From: an uncultured Nocardioides sp.
Lineage (GTDB): Bacteria; Actinomycetota; Actinomycetes; Propionibacteriales; Nocardioidaceae
DNA: 64,000 bases
Direction of reading: 5' to 3'
NCBI RefSeq assembly: GCF_947488025.1
Contig: NZ_CANKYS010000008.1
Coordinates: forward strand, 169,856 to 233,855
A model generated the notes under the pieces. That model was not told the origin of the DNA. It saw only the letters and a program-made list of their open reading frames with translations, and searched no databases. Both the position numbers and the translations under genes were made by a program. Positions within the stretch are counted from its first letter, which is position 1; each line of letters opens with the position of its first letter. Shown here one piece after another: positions 7,701 to 15,139 of the stretch.

Positions 7701-8620
7701 GCCTTCGCGTCGGGGAACTCGACGCCGATCTGCGCGAGCATCTCGATGAGGAGGATGAGGCACTGGTTGGTGGCCTCCACGGACGGCCGGTCGAAGTCCA
7801 GGTAGGCGAACGGGACCCGCGACGCGGCGGGGGTGTCCCGGCCGCCGAGGTCGAGCAGGAACCTCGCGACCAGCGTCGACTTGCCGATCCCACCGGGCCC
7901 GTAGAGCACCAGCAGGCGGGTGTCCGCCTGCTGGTGCGCTGTCGTACGGCTGCGCCCGCGCCTCGTCCCGGCAGGCGCCGTCTGCTCACGACCCAGGAAG
8001 TCGGCGATGACCGCGAGCTCGGCCTTCCGACCCACGAACTCGGGTCCGGCGAGGAGCTCGAGCGGCTCGAGCAGGGTCAGCAGGTCGATGCGGTCACGCA
8101 GCCGGACCAGGTCCGGCAGGTCCTCGAAACCGGCGTCGCGCAGCCAGTCGCACACGAGCGCCAGCGAGTGGAGGTCCGGCAGCGACTGGTCCGTGATCTC
8201 GACCACCCCGCCGGTCACCAGGACCCGGATCAGCTGGTGGAGCCGGTCCCCCGGTGATGCCGTGTTCGCGGCAAGCGCCCGACGCAGGCGGCCCGACTCC
8301 CGCAGGTGGCGGAGCACCGCGACGCGGCGGTTGGAGGAGATGCTCAGCGCGTCCTCGCCCTGGTCGTCGACGACGTGGATCGCCGATCGGAGCAGGGCGT
8401 CCAGGCCCGCCCCGTCCGCCGACCTCGTCGTCGGGCGGAGGGTGTCAGGGTCGAACCAGCCGAGGACGGCCGCTGCCTCCTCGTGGCCACCGACCCGAGC
8501 CGGTGGTGCAGCGGCCGGAGGCGCAGTGACCGGCGACGGCTCGACCTCGGCCGTGGCGGCCTCCCTCAGCGCCATCGCCTGGGCGACGAGCTCCTCGATG
8601 CTGATCTCGGTGTCGCCCAT
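4736..8620 (-). CDS. STAND/NACHT-type NTPase with TPR-like region, EAD1-like domain and inactive trypsin-like C-terminus
   Basis: A 1294-residue protein, the last gene of the protease operon. Residues 1-190 are helical and unassigned. A signal-transducing P-loop NTPase follows: Walker A GPGGIGKST at 241-249, Walker B VLVLDTFE at 353-360. Helical repeats of TPR type cover about 560-940. Residues 957-1045 look like effector-associated domain 1 (SLRWFLRIRLHQSLDALVPG, then LLLELVAHCLEVAPGDLQLL). From 1076 there is a trypsin-fold remnant: GAGVLVAADLVLTADVV stands where active relatives have GTGFLxxxxLVLTNxHVV, so the catalytic His is missing, and the Asp and GxSGxP regions are also lost. The family role is a switch that oligomerises on sensing a trigger and recruits EAD partners. 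ATG at 8620 lies 2 bases after the upstream stop. Confidence 0.85.
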   Translation of the reverse strand: MGDTEISIEELVAQAMALREAATAEVEPSPVTAPPAAAPPARVGGHEEAAAVLGWFDPDTLRPTTRSADGAGLDALLRSAIHVVDDQGEDALSISSNRRVAVLRHLRESGRLRRALAANTASPGDRLHQLIRVLVTGGVVEITDQSLPDLHSLALVCDWLRDAGFEDLPDLVRLRDRIDLLTLLEPLELLAGPEFVGRKAELAVIADFLGREQTAPAGTRRGRSRTTAHQQADTRLLVLYGPGGIGKSTLVARFLLDLGGRDTPAASRVPFAYLDFDRPSVEATNQCLILLIEMLAQIGVEFPDAKASCNRIREDWARVLEVPRGKRHFSLPRAVDELVTMLQQLDLARRGFVLVLDTFEVVQYRSSEEVATVLRLIDLLVEKLPAEARVVVAGRAGITRTYAQQLEVTALDPGSACELLVKLGVEDRKVAERIAHRYGGDPVSLKLAASAPDAHRPLSSWFSRATDWLLQLDGAVIQRRLYDRVLGHVQDERVRRLAGAGLVLRRITPDIVLNVLARPCELGVATAEQAQDVFDELERETSLVTPESDGALVHRVELRRVMLPLLEADQPALSQTLHRAAVAYYAGRPPVARERAEEIYHRLKSGDDLGVVDNRWMDGVQPHLESAMDELDGSRRAFLASRLGVALDALATDAARLEDYEEITARKVRAMLDDDRPRDALAALGTRQERSPRSPLTALTAEALFAVGHVEQAVSLLATTADDALLAGVNDQTYRLARMQAELVISAGLWDAAGGVLRRLEQVDELASDRLVRLGCTALGAVLARGAGAPAVDLARAARTTMDDLPDAVLHDDPSLVRAVGSVLAADDARDVERMARVVTLAGIPRHVEGPVRVVAAELATIDLAASAREEEQPGMLTRRLRLPQARSLTAAWSEFLLVADEASVRATLREVLCMPGVDLTGLMTALARVMTTDPSLSRRTERRDEGVTDDVVSRVPLPPEVHRMLAQALVSVFSPESLRWFLRIRLHQSLDALVPGSTTDFEESVRQLVDVLEERGLLLELVAHCLEVAPGDLQLLRTAEAVGLDTPVSGMLDDVVQRVEAAGRPVQPWLHALGQVEAQTCTIHCDGAVAGAGVLVAADLVLTADVVGARLAEAAGHCRFDAKTSRRGELVTPGTWYDVHDVVAADSSRGAGAGWSLVRVDGSPGVQPVGGDAVESSTGTLRGWVDLARPDAVPTSEEVLVLGVGPGNGTGASVRLLASRVRPAGRPGLSAIDPPDPDVHPGAVVCSWEMVPVGLLCGTAPDRGAADLVLGLDAVLADLARLGLDHLVRTSLA

Positions 8621-8622
8621 CG

Positions 8623-9978
8623 TCAGGTCCCCGGCAGCTCGCGGGCGACCCGGTCCGCCATCTCGTCCAGCCATCCGGGCGCGGCCGTCTTGCGCCTGCC
8701 GAGGACCTCGGTGGTCTTGCGGGCGATCTCCGCCGGATCGATCTCGACCTGGGACTCCTTGAAGGCCTTGGCGAAGAACTCCATGAGGTGCTGGACCGTG
8801 AGCTCCCCCGTCTGGTCGAGCAGCCTGGCCTGGCGCAGCCCCACCGGGAGGTCCTCGGTGAAGCCCACCAGCACCAGTCGCAGGTTGGGCAGGACCATCC
8901 CGACGCTCCGGCTCAACCGGCTGACCAGGTCGAGCGACGCCTGGGTCAGCCGGACCTTGTGGAAGGCGTCGAGGACCAGGAAGGTCATCGGACGGTCGTC
9001 GCGCTGGGCCCGCTCCTCGAAGCAGTCCTTGAAGTCGACGATCCACGCCGACCACTGCTTGTCGGGCGGCTTGTCCGGCACGTCGACGTCGTCGTAGTCG
9101 AGTGCCCTGACGACCTCGATCGCCAGGTCTCGTGGGGTGAGCGAACGACGCGGACCGACCCGTCGCGAGGCCTCCTCGAGGTCGATCTCCGCGATCTCGA
9201 ACGAGCAGACCTCGCGCATGTGGTAGATCAACCGCAGGCTGTGGCTCATGCCCGATCGTGCTTCCCCGCGCACGACCAGGACGCGGTTGCCGTCTGCCGG
9301 GATCATCCGCTCCATCGACGCGCGCAGCGGCTTCCGGTCGATCATGAAGAAGCCGCCCGTCAGTCGGCACAGCTGGAGCGCCGGACGCCACGACTCCGGG
9401 TCCACCTCGGGCGCGGCGAGCGGCGCCAACCGGGCCTCGAGCTCCCGCAACCTCGGGTCGCCCGGGGCGCGCGACGACGCCTCGATGACCAACGGGAGCA
9501 GCCACCCGTCCGTCGCGGCGGCCTCGACGCAGCGGCGGAGGTTGTCGGTCGTGGTGCGGCTCTCCTCCCAGTACGCCGCAGCGCGGGCGTCCACCTCGAC
9601 GAGCATCGACCTCAGCTCCTCGCTGTCGTCGATCGCCTCGAGCACCGCCTCGACGATCCCGGTCTGCACGTCCTCGCCCGGACGACGCGTCGGCCGTACG
9701 TGGCGCGCGGGGCCGACCAGGGCGTCGTACTCCACGTCCTGCAGGAGCCGGTTGGTCGGGACCAGGCCCTGGGCCTCGGCGATGAGGTCGGCGACTTCGT
9801 CCTGCACCTCGGCGTGCTCGATGAAGGCGTGCACCGTGGTGCCGAGCGTGGCTCCGTCACCGACCACGTCGGTGCGCTCCCAGCCGAGGCGACGCGCGAG
9901 CCGGTCGAACTCCTCGAGCCGGAGGGCGTCGCCGAGCGCCCGGGACAGCTGACCGTAGGCGGGGCCGTCGAGCCTCAT
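8623..9978 (-). CDS. Two EAD1-like domains plus degenerate P-loop NTPase domain
   Basis: A 451-residue adaptor-like protein. Residues 1-85 match effector-associated domain 1 (LSRALGDALRLEEFDRLARR, then EVADLIAEAQGLVPTNRLL); 106-182 look like a second copy (IVEAVLEAIDDSEELRSML, then GWLLPLVIEASSRAPGDPRL). Residues 205-450 resemble an AAA/STAND-like NTPase, but the Walker A position reads GEARSGMSHS (238-247), with Met where Lys is required, and the Walker B is LVLDAF without the following acid. It may bind nucleotide weakly or act only as a scaffold. Its ATG overlaps the stop of the EAD1-trypsin gene (ATGA), and the STAND gene starts 2 bases after its own stop. It could link the EAD1 protease to the STAND switch by EAD-EAD contacts (inference). 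Confidence 0.8.
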   Translation of the reverse strand: MRLDGPAYGQLSRALGDALRLEEFDRLARRLGWERTDVVGDGATLGTTVHAFIEHAEVQDEVADLIAEAQGLVPTNRLLQDVEYDALVGPARHVRPTRRPGEDVQTGIVEAVLEAIDDSEELRSMLVEVDARAAAYWEESRTTTDNLRRCVEAAATDGWLLPLVIEASSRAPGDPRLRELEARLAPLAAPEVDPESWRPALQLCRLTGGFFMIDRKPLRASMERMIPADGNRVLVVRGEARSGMSHSLRLIYHMREVCSFEIAEIDLEEASRRVGPRRSLTPRDLAIEVVRALDYDDVDVPDKPPDKQWSAWIVDFKDCFEERAQRDDRPMTFLVLDAFHKVRLTQASLDLVSRLSRSVGMVLPNLRLVLVGFTEDLPVGLRQARLLDQTGELTVQHLMEFFAKAFKESQVEIDPAEIARKTTEVLGRRKTAAPGWLDEMADRVARELPGT

Positions 9979-11111
9979 GGCTCCTCCCCTCCGAACACCC
10001 AGCCCAGGTCGTGGCGTTCGAGGTCGCGCTTGATCGTGGCGATCGGGATGCACTGGTTGTAGTCGGCCGCGGTGACCTGTCGGTCGCAGGGCAGCCACAC
10101 GTCGTCGCGCCCGGGCTGTCCGGCGTGGTGCAGCGCCACGAGCTCCTGCTGGGCATCGAGGACCGGGGAGCCCGACGAGCCCGGCATGGTGTTGACCCGG
10201 TGGTGCACCCGCAGCCGGTCGCCGATGACGCGCTGGACACCGTCGAACGCGAAGTCGAACGAGATCGGGTCGTGGCACGGGTGCTGGACGACCATCAGGT
10301 AGGAGCCGAGCGGGAAGTCGTGCTCCTCCGCCCGCGGCTCGACCCAGCCGCGGCGCGCGCCGACCGGGTCGTCGGAGGTCCCCTCGGCGCCGAGGGGGCG
10401 CTCCAGCCGGAGCACGGCGTAGTCCAGCTCGTCGGGGGCGGGCTCCGTGCCCTCGACGTAGTCCGCCAGGTCGAAGCTGCTGTAGGGCGAGGTGTGGACC
10501 AGCCAGTCCGCGGCCAGCCGGGCCTCGGTCCCGGGGTCGCGCACGATCCCGTCACGATCGCGCTTGTAGTCGAAGCGGAGCACGATCTTCTCGGGCGGGA
10601 ACGCGCCGTCGATGGCCTTCTTGACCACGTGGTGGTTGGTGAGGACGCTGCTGGGCCCGATGAGGAAGCCCGTCCCGCCGGCGGTGCCGAGCTCGACGGC
10701 GCACACGCGGCGGGTGTACTCCAGGAGCCGCACCGAGAACCGGCCCAGGTCGGCGATGCCGCGTCGGGGGTCGACCATCCGCTCGAGCCGGAGCCGCGTC
10801 TGCGTGAGGACCTGCGCCTCCGGGACCGCGGCCGTGACCGGCGCGGCGCCCGCGCCCGTCGCCGCGGCCAGCTCCATCAGCCGCACGTTGTCGGGGTTGA
10901 TGGCGCGGGCTGCCGTCACGAGCGCGGTGACGCGGTCCCGGGTCTCGGCGTAGCTGATCACCTCGCCGATCACGCCGACCAGGGCCCCGGGCGCGATCTC
11001 GCCCGGCGGGATGCCTGCGCGCCGGAGCATGCGCATGACCCCGTCGACGTCGTCGAAGGCGTCGAGCAACGCCTCCTCCAGGAGGACGTACTCGTCACTC
11101 GTGAGGCGCAC
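9975..11111 (-). CDS. EAD1-trypsin-like serine protease
   Basis: A 378-residue protease. Residues 1-85 form an EAD1-like adaptor (LLEEALLDAFDDVDGVMRML, then VTALVTAARAINPDNVRLM). Residues 125-375 are an S1 trypsin-like domain with an intact triad: His161 in VLTNHHVV, Asp230 in LDYAVLRL, Ser313 in PGSSGSPVLD. There is no signal peptide, so it should act in the cytoplasm. In the known EAD logic, the adaptor recruits an effector to an NTPase carrying the same adaptor, which fits the two downstream genes. GTG at 11111 has a GGGGGTGG ribosome binding site about 6 bases upstream and lies 14 bases after the small peptide gene. Its stop overlaps the next start as ATGA. Confidence 0.9.
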   Translation of the reverse strand: MRLTSDEYVLLEEALLDAFDDVDGVMRMLRRAGIPPGEIAPGALVGVIGEVISYAETRDRVTALVTAARAINPDNVRLMELAAATGAGAAPVTAAVPEAQVLTQTRLRLERMVDPRRGIADLGRFSVRLLEYTRRVCAVELGTAGGTGFLIGPSSVLTNHHVVKKAIDGAFPPEKIVLRFDYKRDRDGIVRDPGTEARLAADWLVHTSPYSSFDLADYVEGTEPAPDELDYAVLRLERPLGAEGTSDDPVGARRGWVEPRAEEHDFPLGSYLMVVQHPCHDPISFDFAFDGVQRVIGDRLRVHHRVNTMPGSSGSPVLDAQQELVALHHAGQPGRDDVWLPCDRQVTAADYNQCIPIATIKRDLERHDLGWVFGGEEP

Positions 11112-11125
11112 CTGGTCCCACCCCC

Positions 11126-11305
11126 TCAGAAGAGCGACGTCCCGCCGAGCTGGATGCTGGTCGCACCGGCCGTCGACTCGGCCTCGGCCGCCGCACGCGA
11201 CCCGCTGCGGTCCGGGACGTGGATCTTCCCGGTCACCTCTAGAGGAGCGACGAACGTCACCGGTGATACGTGCGCCGCCGCACGGCGTACGCCCCTCGGG
11301 GTCAT
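11126..11305 (-). CDS. 59-residue hypothetical peptide inside the protease operon
   Basis: The ATG overlaps the TGA of the preceding double-protease gene as ATGA, the same coupling seen at the C/B junction of this operon, and the frame ends 14 bases before the next GTG. This spacing is the main reason to call a gene. The product has a basic N-terminus (TPRGVRRAAA), a central V-T-F-V-A-P-L-E-V-T-G-K segment, an Ala/Ser/Glu-rich stretch and a C-terminus rich in Thr/Ser/Gly ending in Leu-Phe. There is no cysteine, membrane helix or recognised family. Candidate roles, all inferred: substrate of the neighbouring proteases, precursor for the ATP-grasp ligase, or inhibitor/immunity peptide. A spacer that happens to be open is less likely given the ATGA. 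Confidence 0.6.
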   Translation of the reverse strand: MTPRGVRRAAAHVSPVTFVAPLEVTGKIHVPDRSGSRAAAEAESTAGATSIQLGGTSLF

Positions 11306-14094
11306 GGCACGAACCTCGCGATCGCCGGCGCGACCTGCTCCATCGCGTGGGCGTAGTTCGCCCGGAGCCAGTTGCCGGCGAAGTGCAGGCCGGCGACGTC
11401 CAGGTCGTCGTCGAAGGCGAGCACGCACGACCCGCTGTTTCCTCCCAGGGACGTCGCGTCGTGGGTGAACACCCAGCCCCGAGGGCTGTCGGGGAGCGCG
11501 TCCCGCGACGTCATGACGAGCCCCGGGCTCAGGTAGCGCACGCCGTACTGCATGTTGAACAGCTCCTGCAGCCGGCGTACGACGTCCATGCGGCGCCGGC
11601 CGTCCTCGTCGCTGGGCAGCACGGTGGGCATCGCCGGGTACCCGACGACGAACAGCCTCGAGGCAGCGGGCGCGATCGGCTGCGTGGACAGCGTGAGCGG
11701 AGGTGGCAGCCCGACGCCGTCGAGGCTGGTCTGCTCGACGCGCAGGAGGGCGAGGTCGAGGTGGGCGAGGTCGACCCGCCCCTCGATCGGGTCGGGCCCG
11801 GCGAAGACGACCTCCAGGACCCGGAACCTGCGGGTGGTGTCGGCCGCCGTCGGCGAGAAGTTGATCGACGGCGCCCCGGTCAGCACCCACCCGGACGGGT
11901 CGGACCTGCGCGGGGTCGGGAAGGCGAGCAGCTCGACGACGTGCCGGTTGGTCATCACGAGCCCGTCACCGACGACGAAGCCCGTGCCTGCATGGACGCC
12001 GGGAGCGGAGTCGATGCGCCCGACCGAGCGTTGCCTCACCGCGAAGGTGGGGTGGAGCACGACCGGACCCTGCCACTCACCGAGCTCCGGGTCGTCGGGG
12101 TCGACGCCGTCGTCGCCCAGCCGGAGGGCGGGTCGACCCTCGAGCTGCACCAGCGCCTCCAGCGCGGTCTCCGAGCCGGGGTCGCGCGGGACCTCCTCGC
12201 CCTCGCACAGGCACCCGATGACCCGCTCGCTGTCCCGGAGGAGCTGGTCGTGGAGGGGGGTGAGCCTCTGCGTGTCGACCTCGTCGGACTCGCCCCGGAC
12301 CCGTCGGACCTTGTCCTCGAGCAGCCCGAGCACGGACGCGGGATCCGCACGCAGCGACTCCCGCGCTGCCTCGGGAGTGAGGTCGGCCGCGGACTCGAGG
12401 CCGCTGCGGCGGCCGGCGACGAGCACGACCGGGTCGACGGAGGCGATCCGGTCGGCGCGCAGCTCGGGCCTCGTCGGCCCGGGGGCGGGTCGGCCGCTCG
12501 GTGGGGTCGTCACGCCGATGGCCGCCTCGAGCTGTGGACTCATCGGGTGCCGCGACAGGCGGGACTCGACGTCGGCCTCCTCGGGAAGGTCGGCGGCGAT
12601 CCGCGCGTCCTCGAACATCACCGAGCTGAGCTCGAGCTGCAGCTGCGGCTGCGCGGCGGCTTCCGCGAGCAGTGCTGCCCCGTCCGGCCCCATCGCATCG
12701 ACGAGCAGGTCCATCGCGTCGGCGGTGGTGCTCCGGGAGGCAGCCTCGGGTGCCGCGGCGACCGGGCCGTCGAGCGGGGCGTGCAGGACCGCCCGGGCAT
12801 CGACGATCCCCGCGCCGAACTCGTCGGTGTCCCACCCGGCCGGGACGCGCACGGTCGAGGTCAGCACGTCACGGAAGAGTGCCTGGACCGTTGTCTGCCG
12901 AGCCGCGGCCGCCGCCAGCACCGTCGCCCGGCCGTGGTGCGAGAGCCACAGCGCTGCCACGCCGGCGGTGAGCGCGACGGCGAAGGAGGTGCCCTGGCCC
13001 CCTGCCACCGCACTGTTCCCCGGTCCGGCCACGGCCTTCCACACCTTCTCCGCGGGGGCGGTGACGTCGACCGCGGACCCGTGGCACGACCCGCGCCACG
13101 TGCCGTCGTCGACGTTGCTCCCGGCCACCGCGATGACGTCGTCGTAGCGGGCGGGGTAGACGACGAGGTCGACGCAGTTGCCCGCGGCGGCCAGGACGAT
13201 GATCCCCTCGTCGATGGCCCGCTTGATGGCCTGGCGCATCGCACGACTCGGGGTGCCGCCGAGGCTCATGGTCACGACGTGGCAGCCACGTTGCCGGGCG
13301 TGGTCGATCGCCCTCGCCACCGCGCTGCCGTTGAACGCGAGCACCACGGACTCGACGCAGCGGATGGGCACCAGCGTGGCCTCGGGTGCGGGACCGAGCA
13401 CCTCGCCGCGCGACCCGCTCGCCGCCACGCTGGCGGTCCCGGTCCCGTGGCCGGGGTTGCCGCCCCCGGACAGGGGATCGACGGCGTCCGCGGCGCCGGT
13501 GAGGACGTTGAAGCCGTCCCTGATGGTGACGTCGGAGAGCTCGACGTGCGGGGTGATCCCGGTGTCCGGCTGGCCGATCCGGATGCCGGCCCCCCGGGCC
13601 GGGCTGTCATCCCAGGCGTCCAGCACCCCGGCGCGCGCGAGGGCCCACGTGCGGTCGGCCGGAGCGGCACCGGCCACGAAGCAGGTGCCCTGGAAGCGGT
13701 CCTTGACCACGGACTCGTCGACCGCGCCGGGGGCGACCGGTTCCTGGTAGAACTCGCTGCCGATGTCGGGCTCGACGGTGACCGCACCGAGGAGCTCGCG
13801 CAGCTCGTGGGCGATCGAGAACAACGTGCCGTTGTCCATCGTGCGTTCCAGCCCGGGGAGCTGCAGGACGTGGAAGACACCGAGCTCGTCGTCCGGGCGC
13901 GCGTCGTCGAACAGGGCGAAGAGCTCGACGTCCTCGATGCCGAGGAGCCTCCGGACCTCGGCGCGGGCGGCGTCGACGTCGACCGCGTCGGCGTACTCCA
14001 CCACGAAGCGCAGCGTCCGCGCGTCCAGTCCGGCGGTCTCGTCATGTCCGTCCCGGTGAGCGGCGAGCGCTCTCAACAGCTCGATGTCAGGCAC
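11302..14094 (-). CDS. Subtilisin (S8)-trypsin (S1) double serine protease
   Basis: A 930-residue cytoplasmic protein (no signal peptide) with two complete proteases. After about 160 N-terminal residues of possible prodomain or sensor, the S8 domain has Asp177 (IGQPDTGI), His216 (PGHGTGTASV), oxyanion Asn306 (AAAGN) and Ser370 (GQGTSFAVALTAG). A 250-residue Pro/Ala-rich and helical linker follows. The C-terminal S1 domain has His718 (VMTNRHVV), Asp780 (LDLALLRV) and Ser887 (LGGNSGSCVL). The GTG start overlaps the end of the ATP-grasp gene by 8 bases and the stop overlaps the small peptide start. The first protease could activate or destroy a partner, possibly as part of a proteolytic cascade; the substrate is unknown. 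Confidence 0.92.
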   Translation of the reverse strand: MPDIELLRALAAHRDGHDETAGLDARTLRFVVEYADAVDVDAARAEVRRLLGIEDVELFALFDDARPDDELGVFHVLQLPGLERTMDNGTLFSIAHELRELLGAVTVEPDIGSEFYQEPVAPGAVDESVVKDRFQGTCFVAGAAPADRTWALARAGVLDAWDDSPARGAGIRIGQPDTGITPHVELSDVTIRDGFNVLTGAADAVDPLSGGGNPGHGTGTASVAASGSRGEVLGPAPEATLVPIRCVESVVLAFNGSAVARAIDHARQRGCHVVTMSLGGTPSRAMRQAIKRAIDEGIIVLAAAGNCVDLVVYPARYDDVIAVAGSNVDDGTWRGSCHGSAVDVTAPAEKVWKAVAGPGNSAVAGGQGTSFAVALTAGVAALWLSHHGRATVLAAAAARQTTVQALFRDVLTSTVRVPAGWDTDEFGAGIVDARAVLHAPLDGPVAAAPEAASRSTTADAMDLLVDAMGPDGAALLAEAAAQPQLQLELSSVMFEDARIAADLPEEADVESRLSRHPMSPQLEAAIGVTTPPSGRPAPGPTRPELRADRIASVDPVVLVAGRRSGLESAADLTPEAARESLRADPASVLGLLEDKVRRVRGESDEVDTQRLTPLHDQLLRDSERVIGCLCEGEEVPRDPGSETALEALVQLEGRPALRLGDDGVDPDDPELGEWQGPVVLHPTFAVRQRSVGRIDSAPGVHAGTGFVVGDGLVMTNRHVVELLAFPTPRRSDPSGWVLTGAPSINFSPTAADTTRRFRVLEVVFAGPDPIEGRVDLAHLDLALLRVEQTSLDGVGLPPPLTLSTQPIAPAASRLFVVGYPAMPTVLPSDEDGRRRMDVVRRLQELFNMQYGVRYLSPGLVMTSRDALPDSPRGWVFTHDATSLGGNSGSCVLAFDDDLDVAGLHFAGNWLRANYAHAMEQVAPAIARFVP

Positions 14095-15139
14095 GGCGTG
14101 GTCCCCCGATCTGTGTGGTGCGCCGCTCCCGGTGGAACGGCTGCTGATGGGGCGGCGTGCTCGTCCCCGCTCGACGCCCCGTTCGTGCGGTCATCTTCTC
14201 GTCCAGGTACCCGAGCAGCCGCGCCAGCGCCGAGGAGATGGGCTGGCCCGTCGCGAGCTCGATGAACAGCCACTGCCCGGCCGGGTTGACCTCGAGGAAG
14301 ACGTAGTCGCCGTCGGGGGCCCTGCGGAGGTCGATGGCCCCGTAGCGCAGCCCGAGGCGCCGCATCATCCGCACCAGTCGCCCTTCGACCGGCTCCGGCA
14401 GCGGGTGCACCTCGATCGGCGCGTTCTCGGTGTCGACGCGGAAGTCGAGGTCGTACGACGACTCGCCCGACCGGATCTCGGCGGAGAACACCTCATCGCC
14501 CACGATGGTGACCCGGATGTCGAAGCCTCCGGGGATGCACTCCTGGAAGATCACGGGCGCGAGTCGGACCCGGTCGAACAGCTCGCGGTGCTCGTCGCGC
14601 ACCAGCCGGGTCTCGCGCCAGGTCACCTCGCTCGCGCTGAAGGACTTGAAGACCACGGAGCCCGGCTCGGACTCGATGAAGCCGAGGGCGCGCGCGGGGT
14701 CGTTGGTCATGCAGGTGCGCGGCACCCGCAGGCCGAGCTCGGACGCGACGCGGAGCTGCCACATCTTGCGCGAGGCCGCCTCGTCGCGGTCGGGGTCGTT
14801 GACCCACTCCGCGTCGAGGCAGTGCCACAGCCCGGCGACCATCGCCGCGCACTCGCCGCGCGCGAACGCGCGGTCGTGGGCGTCGGTGATGGCACCGTCC
14901 AGCACGAAGGGCTGCGGTCGGCGCCACCACATGGCATGCACGTCGCGCAGGTCGACCGGCACCCCGTCGTGCTCCCACCAGCCGTGCCAGCCCGCGCCGG
15001 GCACCTCGCTCGTCGTCAGCCCCACCTGCACGGGCAGCGACGAGGTGTCGAGGACCAGGTGCGCGGACCCTGCCTGCTCCAGGTGACGTCGTACGTGGAC
15101 GGCGTGCAGGTCGTCGAGGTGGGACACGATGCCGATCAC
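14087..15139 (-). CDS. MvdC/MvdD-like ATP-grasp peptide ligase
   Basis: A 350-residue ATP-grasp enzyme of the graspetide (microviridin) maturase type. The N-terminal domain has the family's MWWRRPQPF at 70-78 and a W-N-D-P-like site near 112-116. The ATP-grasp core shows Lys165 (VVFKSF), the hinge acid at IFQE (200), FDIRVTIVG (206-214) and the metal-binding end YGAIDL with VFLEVNPAGQWLFIE at 280-294, nearly diagnostic for this family. Known members make ester or amide bonds between Thr/Ser/Lys and Asp/Glu side chains of a peptide. The GTG start overlaps the stop of the repeat-bearing protease gene (GTGA), suggesting that protease, or the 59-residue peptide further on, as substrate. The last 35 residues are basic and probably disordered. 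Confidence 0.9.
   Translation of the reverse strand: MIGIVSHLDDLHAVHVRRHLEQAGSAHLVLDTSSLPVQVGLTTSEVPGAGWHGWWEHDGVPVDLRDVHAMWWRRPQPFVLDGAITDAHDRAFARGECAAMVAGLWHCLDAEWVNDPDRDEAASRKMWQLRVASELGLRVPRTCMTNDPARALGFIESEPGSVVFKSFSASEVTWRETRLVRDEHRELFDRVRLAPVIFQECIPGGFDIRVTIVGDEVFSAEIRSGESSYDLDFRVDTENAPIEVHPLPEPVEGRLVRMMRRLGLRYGAIDLRRAPDGDYVFLEVNPAGQWLFIELATGQPISSALARLLGYLDEKMTARTGRRAGTSTPPHQQPFHRERRTTQIGGPRRA

Noticed and set aside
8621..9505. N-terminal extension of the STAND NTPase up to 9505
   Set aside because: The frame stays open but runs through the EAD1/P-loop gene in another frame; ATG 8620 lies 2 bases after that gene's stop and starts the natural protein.
11126..11305. Calling the 59-residue peptide a graspetide precursor outright
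   Set aside because: Its C-terminus has almost no acidic residues to pair with the Thr/Ser residues, so the protease tail repeats are the better candidate.
11011..14265. 1084-codon plus-strand frame opposite the double protease
   Set aside because: The minus strand has two complete catalytic triads; the plus frame is compositionally an antisense shadow.
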